Part shown: one piece after another, positions 1 through 8,605 of the stretch | Layout of the letters: each line of letters opens with the position of its first letter | How positions within the stretch are numbered: the stretch's first letter is position 1 | Origin: K189A clade bacterium | GTDB taxonomy: Bacteria > Pseudomonadota > Gammaproteobacteria > Pseudomonadales > Azotimanducaceae | Length of the DNA stretch: 37,468 nucleotides | Assembly (NCBI GenBank): GCA_902528515.1 | Contig: CABZTD010000018.1 | Span: forward strand, 1-37,468 | Direction: 5' to 3' | Position numbers and translations under genes: made by a program | The notes under the pieces: generated by a model | The model's database searches: none | Seen by the model: the letters and a program-made list of their open reading frames with translations, nothing else | What the model was told of the DNA's origin: nothing

Positions 1-992
1 GCCGGTTGCTTTAGTCGGCGCCACCTTTCCTTTATGAGCTTAGGAGAAAGCGACAATTTTTCCAGGTTCTCGTCGGTCAGCACTTCGAAGGGAGCGACAA
101 AGGGACTGCGGTTAATTTTAATTTCACGCAGAGGCGCACGGGTTTCGCCCTTAGGAACAAATAGCTTGCGACGAATTTCGTCCTCGTTCCAATCGAGCAG
201 GCACTCTACATCTTCTCCCAGATCCGCGACCACAATGGCGTTGGTATTGGTGGGGTGGCGTGTCAGCGAGACCACGGGAGCCACATTGAAGCGATCCTTG
301 CCATACACCGCTGATACATGGGCGCATAGATGAGCCCCCAGCGGCTCTAGCAACTCCTTGACGTATTTCTTCTGCCGGAGGGAGTAGTAATAGTCAAACA
401 GCTTCGGCTGCTGCCGCTTAAGCAGCCTGGCCATGCCGATGGTGGCATAAACATCCGACATAGCGTCGTGAGCCTGGCCGTGATCAATACCATTAACCTT
501 GGTGAGCTCTTCAAGCTTGTAGACGGCTTGTCCGTATTCGTCTACCGGCCAATAAATGCCATCTCGTCGCAGTGCACCTGCTGCCCGAACGAGATCAACC
601 ATGTCCCAGCGGGTATTGCCATTACGGTACTCGCGCGCGTAAGGGTCTTGCAGGTGCCGGTAGAGGGAGTATCGTAAAAACTCATCGTCAAAGCGCAAGT
701 TGTTATAGCCTAGCGCGCAGGTTTCCGGCGTATTCAACTCCTGCATGATCTTTTGTAGCCCCTCATACTCGCTAACACCCTCTGCCGCCAGCTTGCTTGG
801 TGTGATGCCGGTCACTAACGAGGCATCAGGGTTGGGCAGGACATCGTCGGGCAGCTGCATGTAAAAGCATAGTGGCTCCCCCACCGGATTGAGCTCAGCA
901 TCCGTGCGCAGACCAGCGAACTGGACAATTCGATCCCATTTGGGGTTTGTTCCCGTAGTCTCGAGATCGTACCAATAGAAAGTGTCTGCCAT
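1..992 (-). CDS. sbcB: Exodeoxyribonuclease I (partial, 3' end outside window)
   Basis: Single-strand-specific 3'-5' DNA exonuclease of recombination and mismatch repair (DEDD superfamily). The reading frame is open from an ATG at 992 to the window edge, about 330 residues against roughly 475 in the family, so the C-terminal third is missing. Visible motifs are YDLETTG at residues 8-14 (metal-binding Asp9 and Glu11, Exo I motif), GYNNLRFDDEF (second Asp) and HDAMSDVYAT (third motif His/Asp). The order and spacing match E. coli ExoI throughout, for example the GITP, LTKVNGIDH and RQQPKLFDY blocks. The gene starts only 20 bp from the divergent transporter start at 1013, so the promoters must overlap or lie inside the coding regions. 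Identification is firm. Confidence 0.96.
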   Translation of the reverse strand, partial: MADTFYWYDLETTGTNPKWDRIVQFAGLRTDAELNPVGEPLCFYMQLPDDVLPNPDASLVTGITPSKLAAEGVSEYEGLQKIMQELNTPETCALGYNNLRFDDEFLRYSLYRHLQDPYAREYRNGNTRWDMVDLVRAAGALRRDGIYWPVDEYGQAVYKLEELTKVNGIDHGQAHDAMSDVYATIGMARLLKRQQPKLFDYYYSLRQKKYVKELLEPLGAHLCAHVSAVYGKDRFNVAPVVSLTRHPTNTNAIVVADLGEDVECLLDWNEDEIRRKLFVPKGETRAPLREIKINRSPFVAPFEVLTDENLEKLSLSPKLIKERWRRLKQP

Positions 993-1012
993 GTCGGCTA
1001 CCCTCGACCGCA

Positions 1013-2425
1013 ATGTCAAAACCATACCTGAATCCGCGCATGCTGGCGCTCTACCTTGGGCCTGCATCAGCAATTTGCGCCTTTTTATTGATGTCACAAA
1101 ACAACGGCGAGTTCGCGCCGGCAGTCACCATGGCCGTAACCCTTTGGATAGTTATCTGGTGGATATTCGAACCCATACCCATTCCAGCAACGTCGCTACT
1201 GCCTATGGCCCTCTTGCCTTTGTTCGGTGTGATAACTGCAAAAGAGCTGGGGGCTGCATACGGCAACCCCTTAGTACTGCTTATGCTAGGTGGATTCATT
1301 CTAGCTGCGGCCCTAGAGCGCAGCGGAGCCCATCGACGAATCGCACTGTACATGGTTCGCGCGTTTGGCGGCACAAGTCCACGTCGACTGGTCTTCGGTT
1401 TTATGTGTGCTAGTGCTTTTCTCAGCATGTGGATTTCCAACACATCGACTACGTTAATGCTCTTACCCGTCGCCTTGGCTGCCTTGGAAAAAACAGACGA
1501 CATGAACCTGTCAGGGCCACTACTGCTAGGCATCGCCTATGCGGCTAGTATCGGCGGCATCGGCACACCTATTGGTACACCGCCCAATATGGTGTTTATG
1601 GGCGTCTACACTGAGGTGACTGGCGGGGCTGTATCGTTCGGACAATGGATGCTTTGGGCCATACCAGTGGTACTAATCCTGCTTCCTATTGCAGGCCTGT
1701 GGATTACCCGAGGTGTATCCAAATCCGGTGGAGTGGTGTTACCTGAGGCTGAGGCCTGGAGCACTGCGGAGCGTAGGGTGCTGGTCATATTCTCGATCAC
1801 GGCCTTATTGTGGATGACTCGAAAAGGCCCTTGGGGAGGGTGGAGCGAATGGCTTTCACTTCCCTATGCCAATGACGCGATGGTCGCCTTCCTAGCGGTG
1901 ATCGCGCTTTTTGTTGTTCCCAGCGGCGAGCAAGACTCAAACGGGGACCCCGAACGCCTGCTGGACTGGCATACCGCCGAACGCATACCTTGGGGAATGC
2001 TACTGCTGTTCGGTGCCGGAATAACGATCGCTACCGGCTTTATCAATTCAGGGTTGAGTGCCAGTATCGGCGAGTCTTTAGAACAGTTGTCCAAGCTGCC
2101 TCTGATATTAATGATTGCCACTATTTGTTTAGCTGTGACTTTCTTAACTGAGGTAACCAGTAACATGGCGACCACTACACTACTAATGCCGATTTTGGCC
2201 GCTGCGGCGATTGGCGCGGGCACCGACCCTGCCTTGTTTATGATACCGGCAGCTATGAGTGCTTCTTGTGCCTTTATGTTGCCCGTAGCCACTCCCCCCA
2301 ATGTCATCACTTTTGCAACCGGGCGTTTCTCGATTAAAACCATGGTCCGTGAGGGAATTGTGCTGAATTTAGTTGGCGTCATTGTAATTAGCGCTGCCTG
2401 CGTGCTTTTGTTAAACCGACTTTAA
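1013..2425 (+). CDS. DASS/SLC13-family sodium-coupled anion (dicarboxylate/sulfate-type) transporter
   Basis: A 470-residue inner-membrane protein with about eleven hydrophobic segments. Both halves carry the family signature: WISNTSTTLMLLP near residues 140-152 and TSNMATTTLLMP near residues 382-393, the paired SNT motifs that bind Na+ and the carboxylate substrate in VcINDY-type carriers. An IGTPPN motif follows the first repeat (GTPIGTPPNMVF) and ATPPNVITFATG follows the second. These features place it in the divalent anion:Na+ symporter family. The substrate (succinate, malate, citrate or sulfate) cannot be read from sequence. The ATG at 1013 gives a short hydrophilic N-terminus before the first membrane segment; no clear Shine-Dalgarno is visible. 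It is divergent from sbcB and followed after 49-85 bp by the acyltransferase gene on the same strand. Confidence 0.9.
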   Translation: MSKPYLNPRMLALYLGPASAICAFLLMSQNNGEFAPAVTMAVTLWIVIWWIFEPIPIPATSLLPMALLPLFGVITAKELGAAYGNPLVLLMLGGFILAAALERSGAHRRIALYMVRAFGGTSPRRLVFGFMCASAFLSMWISNTSTTLMLLPVALAALEKTDDMNLSGPLLLGIAYAASIGGIGTPIGTPPNMVFMGVYTEVTGGAVSFGQWMLWAIPVVLILLPIAGLWITRGVSKSGGVVLPEAEAWSTAERRVLVIFSITALLWMTRKGPWGGWSEWLSLPYANDAMVAFLAVIALFVVPSGEQDSNGDPERLLDWHTAERIPWGMLLLFGAGITIATGFINSGLSASIGESLEQLSKLPLILMIATICLAVTFLTEVTSNMATTTLLMPILAAAAIGAGTDPALFMIPAAMSASCAFMLPVATPPNVITFATGRFSIKTMVREGIVLNLVGVIVISAACVLLLNRL

Positions 2426-2474
2426 GCATAGTTTCAAAGATCAGCGTTGCGGCAGTTGCCGCTTCTTTTCGTCG

Positions 2475-3395
2475 ATGCCAACATTCCTTATTTCTCGCGA
2501 GCTGCTTCCTATGCACCTAATAAAAGGCATTTTTGCCAGCCTTTCCATAGGTATCACTACCGTTGCCGTTTGTCTGGTGCTGTTCCCACGGTGGGTTCAG
2601 TTCCTACTATCTGGATCACAGAGACAACCTCAGGTCAGGCGCAGTATGGATCAGATCATAGTCTGGTGGACCTCTTCGAATCGCTGGATGCTCAATACGC
2701 TGCGACTGGTCAATGCTGAGGTGCATTGGCGGGGCCAAGAGCAACTGTCTCCTGAGAAATGGTATTTAGTTGTAAGCAATCACCAAACATGGGCAGATAT
2801 TTTGCTGCTGCAGACTTATCTGCTGGATGAGATTCCTCCACTGAAATTTTTTACCAAATCCCAACTTATATGGCTGCCCTTTATCGGTCAGGCCATGTAC
2901 GTACTAGGGTTTCCCTACGTCAAACGCGTGGATCGGGAACAAATCAAAAACAACCCAGAACTGCGTAACGCAGACCGTGACAATGTGCTCAATGCCTGTG
3001 AAGGGTTCAAGAATCATCCGACCAGTATCCTAAATTTTGCTGAGGGCACCCGTTACACCGACGAGAAGCACCAGCGGCAAGGTCGTCAATTCCAGCATCT
3101 GCTGAAACCCAAAATCGGCGGTATTACCTATACCCTACAAGCCATGGACTCGCATCTTGATGGCTTGGTAGATGTCACTATCGTATATCCCGATGGCGTG
3201 CCGACCTTTTGGGATTTTCTTCAGGGCAAGTGTCACCGCGTTATCTTCGACGCGCGCTATCTCAGCATTAAACCCTTAGATGCAGAGGGCGACGACGTTC
3301 GTTTCAAATCTAAAGTCGCTCGCTGGATTAACGAGGCGTGGAAGGAAAAAGACGCTCGCATATCCCACTTTCTCGATGCGGCCGTTATTGAGTAA
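2475..3395 (+). CDS. yihG: YihG-type membrane-anchored lysophospholipid acyltransferase
   Basis: A 306-residue LPLAT/PlsC-superfamily acyltransferase. It has an N-terminal hydrophobic anchor (about residues 13-45), the HX4D catalytic motif NHQTWAD (His103, Asp108) and the FAEGTR substrate motif (Glu190). Surrounding blocks match E. coli YihG (about 310 aa): ADILLLQ, KSQLIWLPFIGQA, HPTSILNFAEGTRYT and EKHQ. The family transfers acyl groups to lysophosphatidate-like acceptors at the inner membrane; in E. coli YihG is an auxiliary 1-acylglycerol-3-phosphate acyltransferase. Start choice is uncertain: the ATG at 2475 gives the YihG-like length, while an in-frame ATG at 2511 begins just before the anchor; neither has a good Shine-Dalgarno. 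The 3' end overlaps the convergent coiled-coil gene by 11 bp. Confidence 0.88.
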   Translation: MPTFLISRELLPMHLIKGIFASLSIGITTVAVCLVLFPRWVQFLLSGSQRQPQVRRSMDQIIVWWTSSNRWMLNTLRLVNAEVHWRGQEQLSPEKWYLVVSNHQTWADILLLQTYLLDEIPPLKFFTKSQLIWLPFIGQAMYVLGFPYVKRVDREQIKNNPELRNADRDNVLNACEGFKNHPTSILNFAEGTRYTDEKHQRQGRQFQHLLKPKIGGITYTLQAMDSHLDGLVDVTIVYPDGVPTFWDFLQGKCHRVIFDARYLSIKPLDAEGDDVRFKSKVARWINEAWKEKDARISHFLDAAVIE

Positions 3396-4143
3396 CAGGA
3401 TTCGTCGAAACAGAAGCTGAGCTGGGCTTTTGCAACTGACCGAACTGACGTTCAAGAGCAACAATGCGTCTATTGTGAGAGATACGAAACGCATCAAACG
3501 CGCGCACCGCCTCCGCATTTTCGTTCACCAAAGGGGACAGGCTGGCCTCTATTTGGGCGAGACTTTGAGAGGCGACATTAGCTTTGTCTACTAACTCGCG
3601 CTGCGAGCGCAGCATCTGTTGTAACTGGAGCTCCAAGCTAGTTACTTGGTCAATGAGCTGTTGCTGAGATTGCAGTGCTTCTTCGTGCCGACCAGTTGCT
3701 GCTTTAAGATCACGGTTGCTTGCACGAATCCCATTTAACGTGCTGCTGACGGATTTGAGCTGAGCCTGGTTCTCTTGGATCCATTCTTTGTTTCGCTCGT
3801 TGGCAACCGCCCATAACTTGCGAATCTCAGATTCCCAGAGATTAATCTGCTCCTTTGTGTCCTGGCCCTCCTGGCTCATCGCAATATCGGTAGCCGAGAG
3901 ACGCTTCTCGAGGTACTCGAGCCGATTGTTGGCCTTATCAAGGCGGTCCTGTGTAGCCAGCATTGATTGCTGCTGGTTAGCAATAAACCATCCTGCCCCT
4001 GCAAGCCCGGCCACCATGATCGCTAACATCAAGGTGATGCCCATGCCACCGCCTGTGTTTTGGGCAGGACTTCGTCGAGAAGCTCCTCCGCGGTAGCGAC
4101 CCATTTCCTCTGTCGATAAAACGTCCTTTGAAGAGTCAGCCAT
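3385..4143 (-). CDS. Single-pass membrane protein with long coiled coil, unknown function
   Basis: A 252-residue protein not recognised as a named family. A short cytoplasmic-looking N-terminus rich in Arg/Ser/Gly (about residues 1-32) is followed by one transmembrane helix (about 35-55). Then comes a heptad-rich, Gln/Glu/Leu/Arg-rich segment (about 58-225) that should form a long coiled coil outside the membrane, and a short Ser/Thr-rich tail. The topology resembles envelope spacer or division-associated proteins, but no catalytic motif is visible. It starts at an ATG 9 bp downstream of the stop of the 68-residue ORF at 4153-4359, suggesting co-transcription. Its 3' end overlaps the acyltransferase tail by 11 bp. 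The coding call is secure because of length and biased composition; the function is open. Confidence 0.8.
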   Translation of the reverse strand: MADSSKDVLSTEEMGRYRGGASRRSPAQNTGGGMGITLMLAIMVAGLAGAGWFIANQQQSMLATQDRLDKANNRLEYLEKRLSATDIAMSQEGQDTKEQINLWESEIRKLWAVANERNKEWIQENQAQLKSVSSTLNGIRASNRDLKAATGRHEEALQSQQQLIDQVTSLELQLQQMLRSQRELVDKANVASQSLAQIEASLSPLVNENAEAVRAFDAFRISHNRRIVALERQFGQLQKPSSASVSTNPVTQ

Positions 4144-4152
4144 AGGTTAGGC

Positions 4153-4359
4153 TCATTCCGTCTGTTGAGACTGCGGGTTATAAAAATGAAGCTTCTCACA
4201 TGACAGCGGCTCATTACGAGTATAACCATTCACTTTATTGATCCATTCATGACGACAAGCCGCCAGATTCGCATTCTTACTTAACGCGTTAACCGTTCGC
4301 TCCGCGTATGTTTCATGTTGTCCATTTTCGGACGGGTGTTGGCGGAACGGTAATACCAT
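4153..4359 (-). CDS. Small hypothetical protein (68 aa)
   Basis: A short ORF immediately upstream of the coiled-coil gene (9 bp between stop and next ATG). The product is hydrophilic, mixed charge, with two cysteines (AACRHEW and LSCEKL) and no membrane segment or signal peptide. I do not recognise a family. Support is positional only: same strand, tight spacing and no competing ORF. The start at 4359 has no clear Shine-Dalgarno. The coding region contains a perfect 12-bp palindrome TTAACGCGTTAA near 4279-4290, which may be chance. It could be spurious. Confidence 0.45.
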   Translation of the reverse strand: MVLPFRQHPSENGQHETYAERTVNALSKNANLAACRHEWINKVNGYTRNEPLSCEKLHFYNPQSQQTE

Positions 4360-4624
4360 GAAGCACCATCGGGAAACCCAATAACCCTAACCAAATCCTT
4401 CCAGTCGGAGTCTAAAGTACGGCAATTAAACTAGCGAGTCGGTCGACCGAATACGACAACTTTGTGGTTCTAAATAACGGTATTGAGTTTGCCGATACTT
4501 ACGTTGCGGTGTTGTTGGTCTTGCTTTGCAGTAGCTCGAGTAAGTCAGGGATCAACTCCTGGTATAACCGCCGACTTAGCTTTGAACATTAGCCTTCGTC
4601 GTTGTCACATTTCTACAGCCAAAA
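4360..4624. other. Intergenic stretch without recognisable gene
   Basis: Together with the terminator at 4625-4655 this is 322 bp between the 68-residue ORF and the PuuD-like gene. The frames that stay open here are short, start at poor sites and give unconvincing translations. It presumably contains the promoter of the small-ORF/coiled-coil operon on the minus strand, but no clear -35/-10 pair was identified. Confidence 0.5.
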
Positions 4625-4655
4625 CAAAAAAGCTCGACCGTTTCAGGCCAAGCTT
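4625..4655 (-). terminator. Rho-independent terminator of the PuuD-like gene
   Basis: Reading the minus strand, a 10-bp stem (AAGCTTGGCC paired with GGTCGAGCTT through two G-T wobbles, loop TGAAAC) is followed by a run of six T. It lies 26 bp beyond the stop codon at 4682. Confidence 0.8.
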
Positions 4656-4681
4656 TCTAGTGCCAGTTGCCGCTGGAGGAT

Positions 4682-5332
4682 TTAGACGAAATGAAGGATC
4701 AGACCCAAAACTAGGGTCAATCCTAGGCCACAGTGGATGACGCCAGGGATCGTTGTAAGCGGGCCTTGCTTACCAAAGATCGCGTTGGCTTCAAGCGCGG
4801 CGATGATGGCCACACACACCCAGACCGCTGTGGTGTTGGTCATCAAACTGCCACTAGCATAGTGCGCACTAGAGCCCATGAAAAAGAGCATTGGTATTGA
4901 GAACAATGTATTGGTTCGAGAGGCCAGGGCGGCCTTTGGTGCGGCGGCGGCTGCATCTGGGTTTGCCTCATTGCCAGCCAGAACGCCCTGGTTGGACTCG
5001 ACGATGATCTTCTGATTAGGCCAAATAATCAGCCACACATTCAAAAACATCAGTGTGCCCATCAGAGCACCCACCGTGATGTCTGCGGTAAGGCCTGTAT
5101 GGCGGTATCCCAGCAAAATGACGCCGGTCAGGAAAGTTGCCATGGCACCCCAACGGAACCACCAAAGAGCCCGTGGCGCTAGCTTTGCGAAGGCGTCTAC
5201 GCGGGCACTCGCTTCGGCTTCTTTGAAGTATTCCGTTTGAACGAAGTTGAAATAGTAGAGAAGACCAATCCATACAATGCCGAACAGAACGTGTCCGAAC
5301 CTCGTCAGATAGTCAACAAAAGCCATATCCAT
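4682..5332 (-). CDS. PuuD-type (urate oxidase N-terminal domain) membrane protein
   Basis: A 216-residue polytopic inner-membrane protein. The N-terminus (FGHVLFGIVWIGLLYYFNFV, with residues about 12-31) is the signature of the membrane domain found in urate hydroxylase PuuD and related proteins (Pfam Urate_ox_N). The remaining segments include WWFRWGA, NVWLIIWPNQKII and a central hydrophilic Ala-rich loop around residues 120-135. Full PuuD proteins of about 400 aa add a C-terminal cytochrome c domain; this one stops at the membrane domain and has no CXXCH motif, so urate oxidation is not implied. Conserved histidines (His14, and one in SAHYASG) could ligate haem or metal. The start ATG at 5332 is preceded by GAGGTAAC, a good Shine-Dalgarno. 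It is monocistronic with its own terminator. Confidence 0.72.
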   Translation of the reverse strand: MDMAFVDYLTRFGHVLFGIVWIGLLYYFNFVQTEYFKEAEASARVDAFAKLAPRALWWFRWGAMATFLTGVILLGYRHTGLTADITVGALMGTLMFLNVWLIIWPNQKIIVESNQGVLAGNEANPDAAAAAPKAALASRTNTLFSIPMLFFMGSSAHYASGSLMTNTTAVWVCVAIIAALEANAIFGKQGPLTTIPGVIHCGLGLTLVLGLILHFV

Positions 5333-5437
5333 AGCGTTACCTCGTCCGTTAATAAAATGACCGCGAAAGAATAGCTAAACCAGAAGGCAGGCACCAGCGT
5401 TGACCTCGGATCAACGTTTTGCGCTCGAGTTTCGGGC

Positions 5438-5470
5438 AAAAAAAACCCGCGGGAGTTGCCCGCGGGTTTA
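5438..5470 (-). terminator. Rho-independent terminator of groES-groEL
   Basis: An 8-bp perfect GC stem, CCCGCGGG on each side of a five-base loop, followed on the minus strand by a run of eight T. It lies 18 bp after the groEL stop. A very strong intrinsic terminator. Confidence 0.93.
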
Positions 5471-5487
5471 TCCATCGCAAGCCCTGC

Positions 5488-7131
<1,644 letters not shown>

Positions 7132-7195
7132 TTATTTCCTCTTAATCTTGTCAGACTTTTAGTCGTGTTGAACTTTTCTCGCGTAGAGCTAAGGC

Positions 7196-7486
7196 CTAGC
7201 CTTCTAAAACGCCGAAAATCTCGCTTTCACTCAAGATCAGCAGCTCTTCACCGTCAATTTTTACTGTGCTGCCTGCGTACTGGCCAAAGATGATCTTGTC
7301 ACCAACTTTAACGTCGAGAGCACGGACGTCACCGCTATCTGTTGCCTTGCCCGGTCCTGCGGCGAGGATTTCACCCTGTGAGGGCTTTTCGGTCGCTGAA
7401 TCGGGAAGAACGATACCGCCTGCGCTGGTGGTCTCTTCTTCCAACCGGCGCACAACGACACGGTCGTGTAGAGGTCGAATATTCAT
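7196..7486 (-). CDS. groES: 10 kDa co-chaperonin GroES
   Basis: A 96-residue lid protein of the GroEL chaperonin. The N-terminus [13 protein letters not shown], the mobile-loop segment [15 protein letters not shown] (about residues 16-31) and the roof/core segments [14 protein letters not shown] are canonical. The ATG at 7486 has GGGAGA nine bases upstream. It is the first gene of the operon, transcribed from the promoter at 7632-7659 across the CIRCE element, with groEL 67 bp downstream. The leader between CIRCE and the start codon is about 110 bp. Confidence 0.99.
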   Translation of the reverse strand: MNIRPLHDRVVVRRLEEETTSAGGIVLPDSATEKPSQGEILAAGPGKATDSGDVRALDVKVGDKIIFGQYAGSTVKIDGEELLILSESEIFGVLEG

Positions 7487-7594
7487 GAACTATGGTCTCC
7501 CAGTTACTCCAATATAGGTTCGTTATTATTTGCCCACGCTGAGTCGGTTACCTGATTTTTCCCAAATCGGCGTTTCAACTGGCAAACAAACGGC

Positions 7595-7621
7595 TTAGCA
7601 CTCACACCTCATGAGTGCTAG
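7595..7621 (-). promoter_or_regulatory. CIRCE operator (HrcA-binding inverted repeat)
   Basis: On the plus strand TTAGCACTC, a nine-base spacer, then GAGTGCTAG. This matches the 9-9-9 CIRCE consensus at 17 of 18 arm positions (only the last base differs). It lies just downstream of the -10 element and upstream of groES, the standard HrcA repression position. This implies an hrcA gene elsewhere in the genome. Confidence 0.95.
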
Positions 7622-7631
7622 CGCGGAAAGC

Positions 7632-7659
7632 ATAATAAAGTCAGATGTCGGGTTTTCAA
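7632..7659 (-). promoter_or_regulatory. groESL promoter (sigma70-like)
   Basis: Minus-strand TTGAAA (7654-7659), 16-bp spacer, TATTAT (7632-7637), ending about ten bases before the CIRCE operator. The preceding C makes CTTGAAA, also the sigma32 -35 core, but no CCCCAT-type -10 is seen at the right distance, so I favour sigma70 plus HrcA control. Confidence 0.75.
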
Positions 7660-7739
7660 GGCCCTCGCAAGTGAATCAGGCAAAAAATTGCCGATTTTTC
7701 GGAGCACACTAGTGGTAACTCAGCAATGGGTGACGTTGG

Positions 7740-8195
7740 TTAATCTTTGTGCTGATATTCCCCATCAATCGTTCGCGATGAGGCCCCGCCATCCTGCCCT
7801 CGTTGGTGGGTATTCGCCGCACTGCCTGTGTGCGCATGAAACCCCTGGACCTGGACCCTGGCTAGCAGGACCCTGACGATCCACACCCGGGATGGGGGAA
7901 ATAAAATCAAAAAACCGATTATGTCTGTGACAAACCCCGGGGTGATCAGTAAGGCCCCCGCTACCGCTAGCAGCAATGCCTCTGCCATCTCTTGCGCCGG
8001 CAACTCTCCTGCGCGCATTTTTTGTGTGCCCCTGGTCAGGGTCTCCAGTCCCTGATGTTTGAGGAGCGACACACCGATTACAGCAGTAAACATCACCAAT
8101 CCAATGGTTGGCAGCGTGTCAATGTAGCCAGCCACCGTAATCAACAGATACATTTCAATGATGGGCATGACAAAGAACAGCAGGAACCAAGGCAT
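7740..8195 (-). CDS. fxsA: FxsA-family membrane protein
   Basis: A 151-residue small inner-membrane protein of the FxsA family (in E. coli a suppressor of F exclusion of phage T7; cellular role otherwise unknown). I chose the ATG at 8195, which starts directly with MPWFLLFFVMPIIEMY, the usual family N-terminus; the frame is open to 8246 and an upstream start would add 17 hydrophilic residues. Three or four hydrophobic segments follow, with the typical LLITPGFVTDIIGFLILFPP block around residues 85-105 and a hydrophilic, His/Gln-rich tail. Position upstream of groES on the same strand is the arrangement known from enterobacteria. Its start region overlaps head to head with the alkyltransferase-like ORF. 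Confidence 0.93.
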   Translation of the reverse strand: MPWFLLFFVMPIIEMYLLITVAGYIDTLPTIGLVMFTAVIGVSLLKHQGLETLTRGTQKMRAGELPAQEMAEALLLAVAGALLITPGFVTDIIGFLILFPPSRVWIVRVLLARVQVQGFHAHTGSAANTHQRGQDGGASSRTIDGEYQHKD

Positions 8196-8577
8196 AAGGC
8201 GGCGCTCAGATGGTTGTAGTTTCAAAGCTGAGGGCAAAGACATCACAATTCAAGATCGGCCACGTGATGAAAATGGCGAACTGTCGAGAGCAGAACGCAT
8301 TTGGCAGGTCGTGGTCAGTATTCCGAAGGGGTATGTGGCTAGCTACGGGCAAATTGCGAAGATCGCAGGCCTACCGGGTTGCGCGCGCTTTGTCGGCACG
8401 ACTTTGGGCAAATTACCCAGAGACACCCGGCTCCCATGGCATCGGGTAGTCAGCGCTTCTCTAACGATCGCCCCACGAGGCAGCGGTCGTATGCTCGAGC
8501 AAAAACAGCGTTTGCGGAATGAGGGCGTTAGTTTTGAGGGTGACCGGGTGAGGGCGGAGCATCACTGGCAAACCTAA
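8158..8577 (+). CDS. Alkyltransferase-like (ATL) protein, MGMT-family DNA-binding domain without the reactive Cys
   Basis: The core (about residues 45-125 of this frame) is the MGMT C-terminal domain: RIWQVVVSIPKGYVASYGQIA (helix-turn-helix start), GCARFVGTTLG (arginine-finger region) and LPWHRVV. In true O6-alkylguanine-DNA alkyltransferases the last motif is PCHRV with the acceptor cysteine; here it is PWHRV (Trp94), the hallmark of ATL proteins, which bind O6-alkylguanine and recruit nucleotide excision repair. The start is uncertain: ATGs at 8158, 8161 and 8167 all lie inside the oppositely oriented fxsA 5' end and have no Shine-Dalgarno, while no ATG, GTG or TTG occurs in frame closer to the conserved domain. 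About 139 residues as drawn, versus about 100-110 in typical ATLs. Confidence 0.85.
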   Translation: MMGMTKNSRNQGIRRRSDGCSFKAEGKDITIQDRPRDENGELSRAERIWQVVVSIPKGYVASYGQIAKIAGLPGCARFVGTTLGKLPRDTRLPWHRVVSASLTIAPRGSGRMLEQKQRLRNEGVSFEGDRVRAEHHWQT

Positions 8578-8600
8578 AGCCTCACATATCGTTTGAGGCT
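8578..8600. terminator. Candidate bidirectional hairpin between convergent ATL and ampG genes
   Basis: AGCCTCA and TGAGGCT form a perfect 7-bp stem around a nine-base loop immediately after the ATL stop and six bases before the ampG stop. There is no strong T tract on either side, so it may act as a weak terminator or a 3'-end stabiliser. Confidence 0.4.
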
Positions 8601-8605
8601 GCTTA

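Noticed and set aside
1051-1533. Long minus-strand frame inside the DASS transporter gene
   Set aside because: A shadow of the transporter codons; its translation lacks any recognisable motif, while the plus-strand frame carries both SNT motifs.
4483-4740. Plus-strand 85-codon frame
   Set aside because: It runs across the terminator of the PuuD-like gene and into its 3' end; the translation is not protein-like.
7682-7713. Short hairpins CCGA-TCGG and GGCAA-TTGCC with T runs after fxsA
   Set aside because: Stems of four to five base pairs are too weak to claim as a terminator, although the position would be right.
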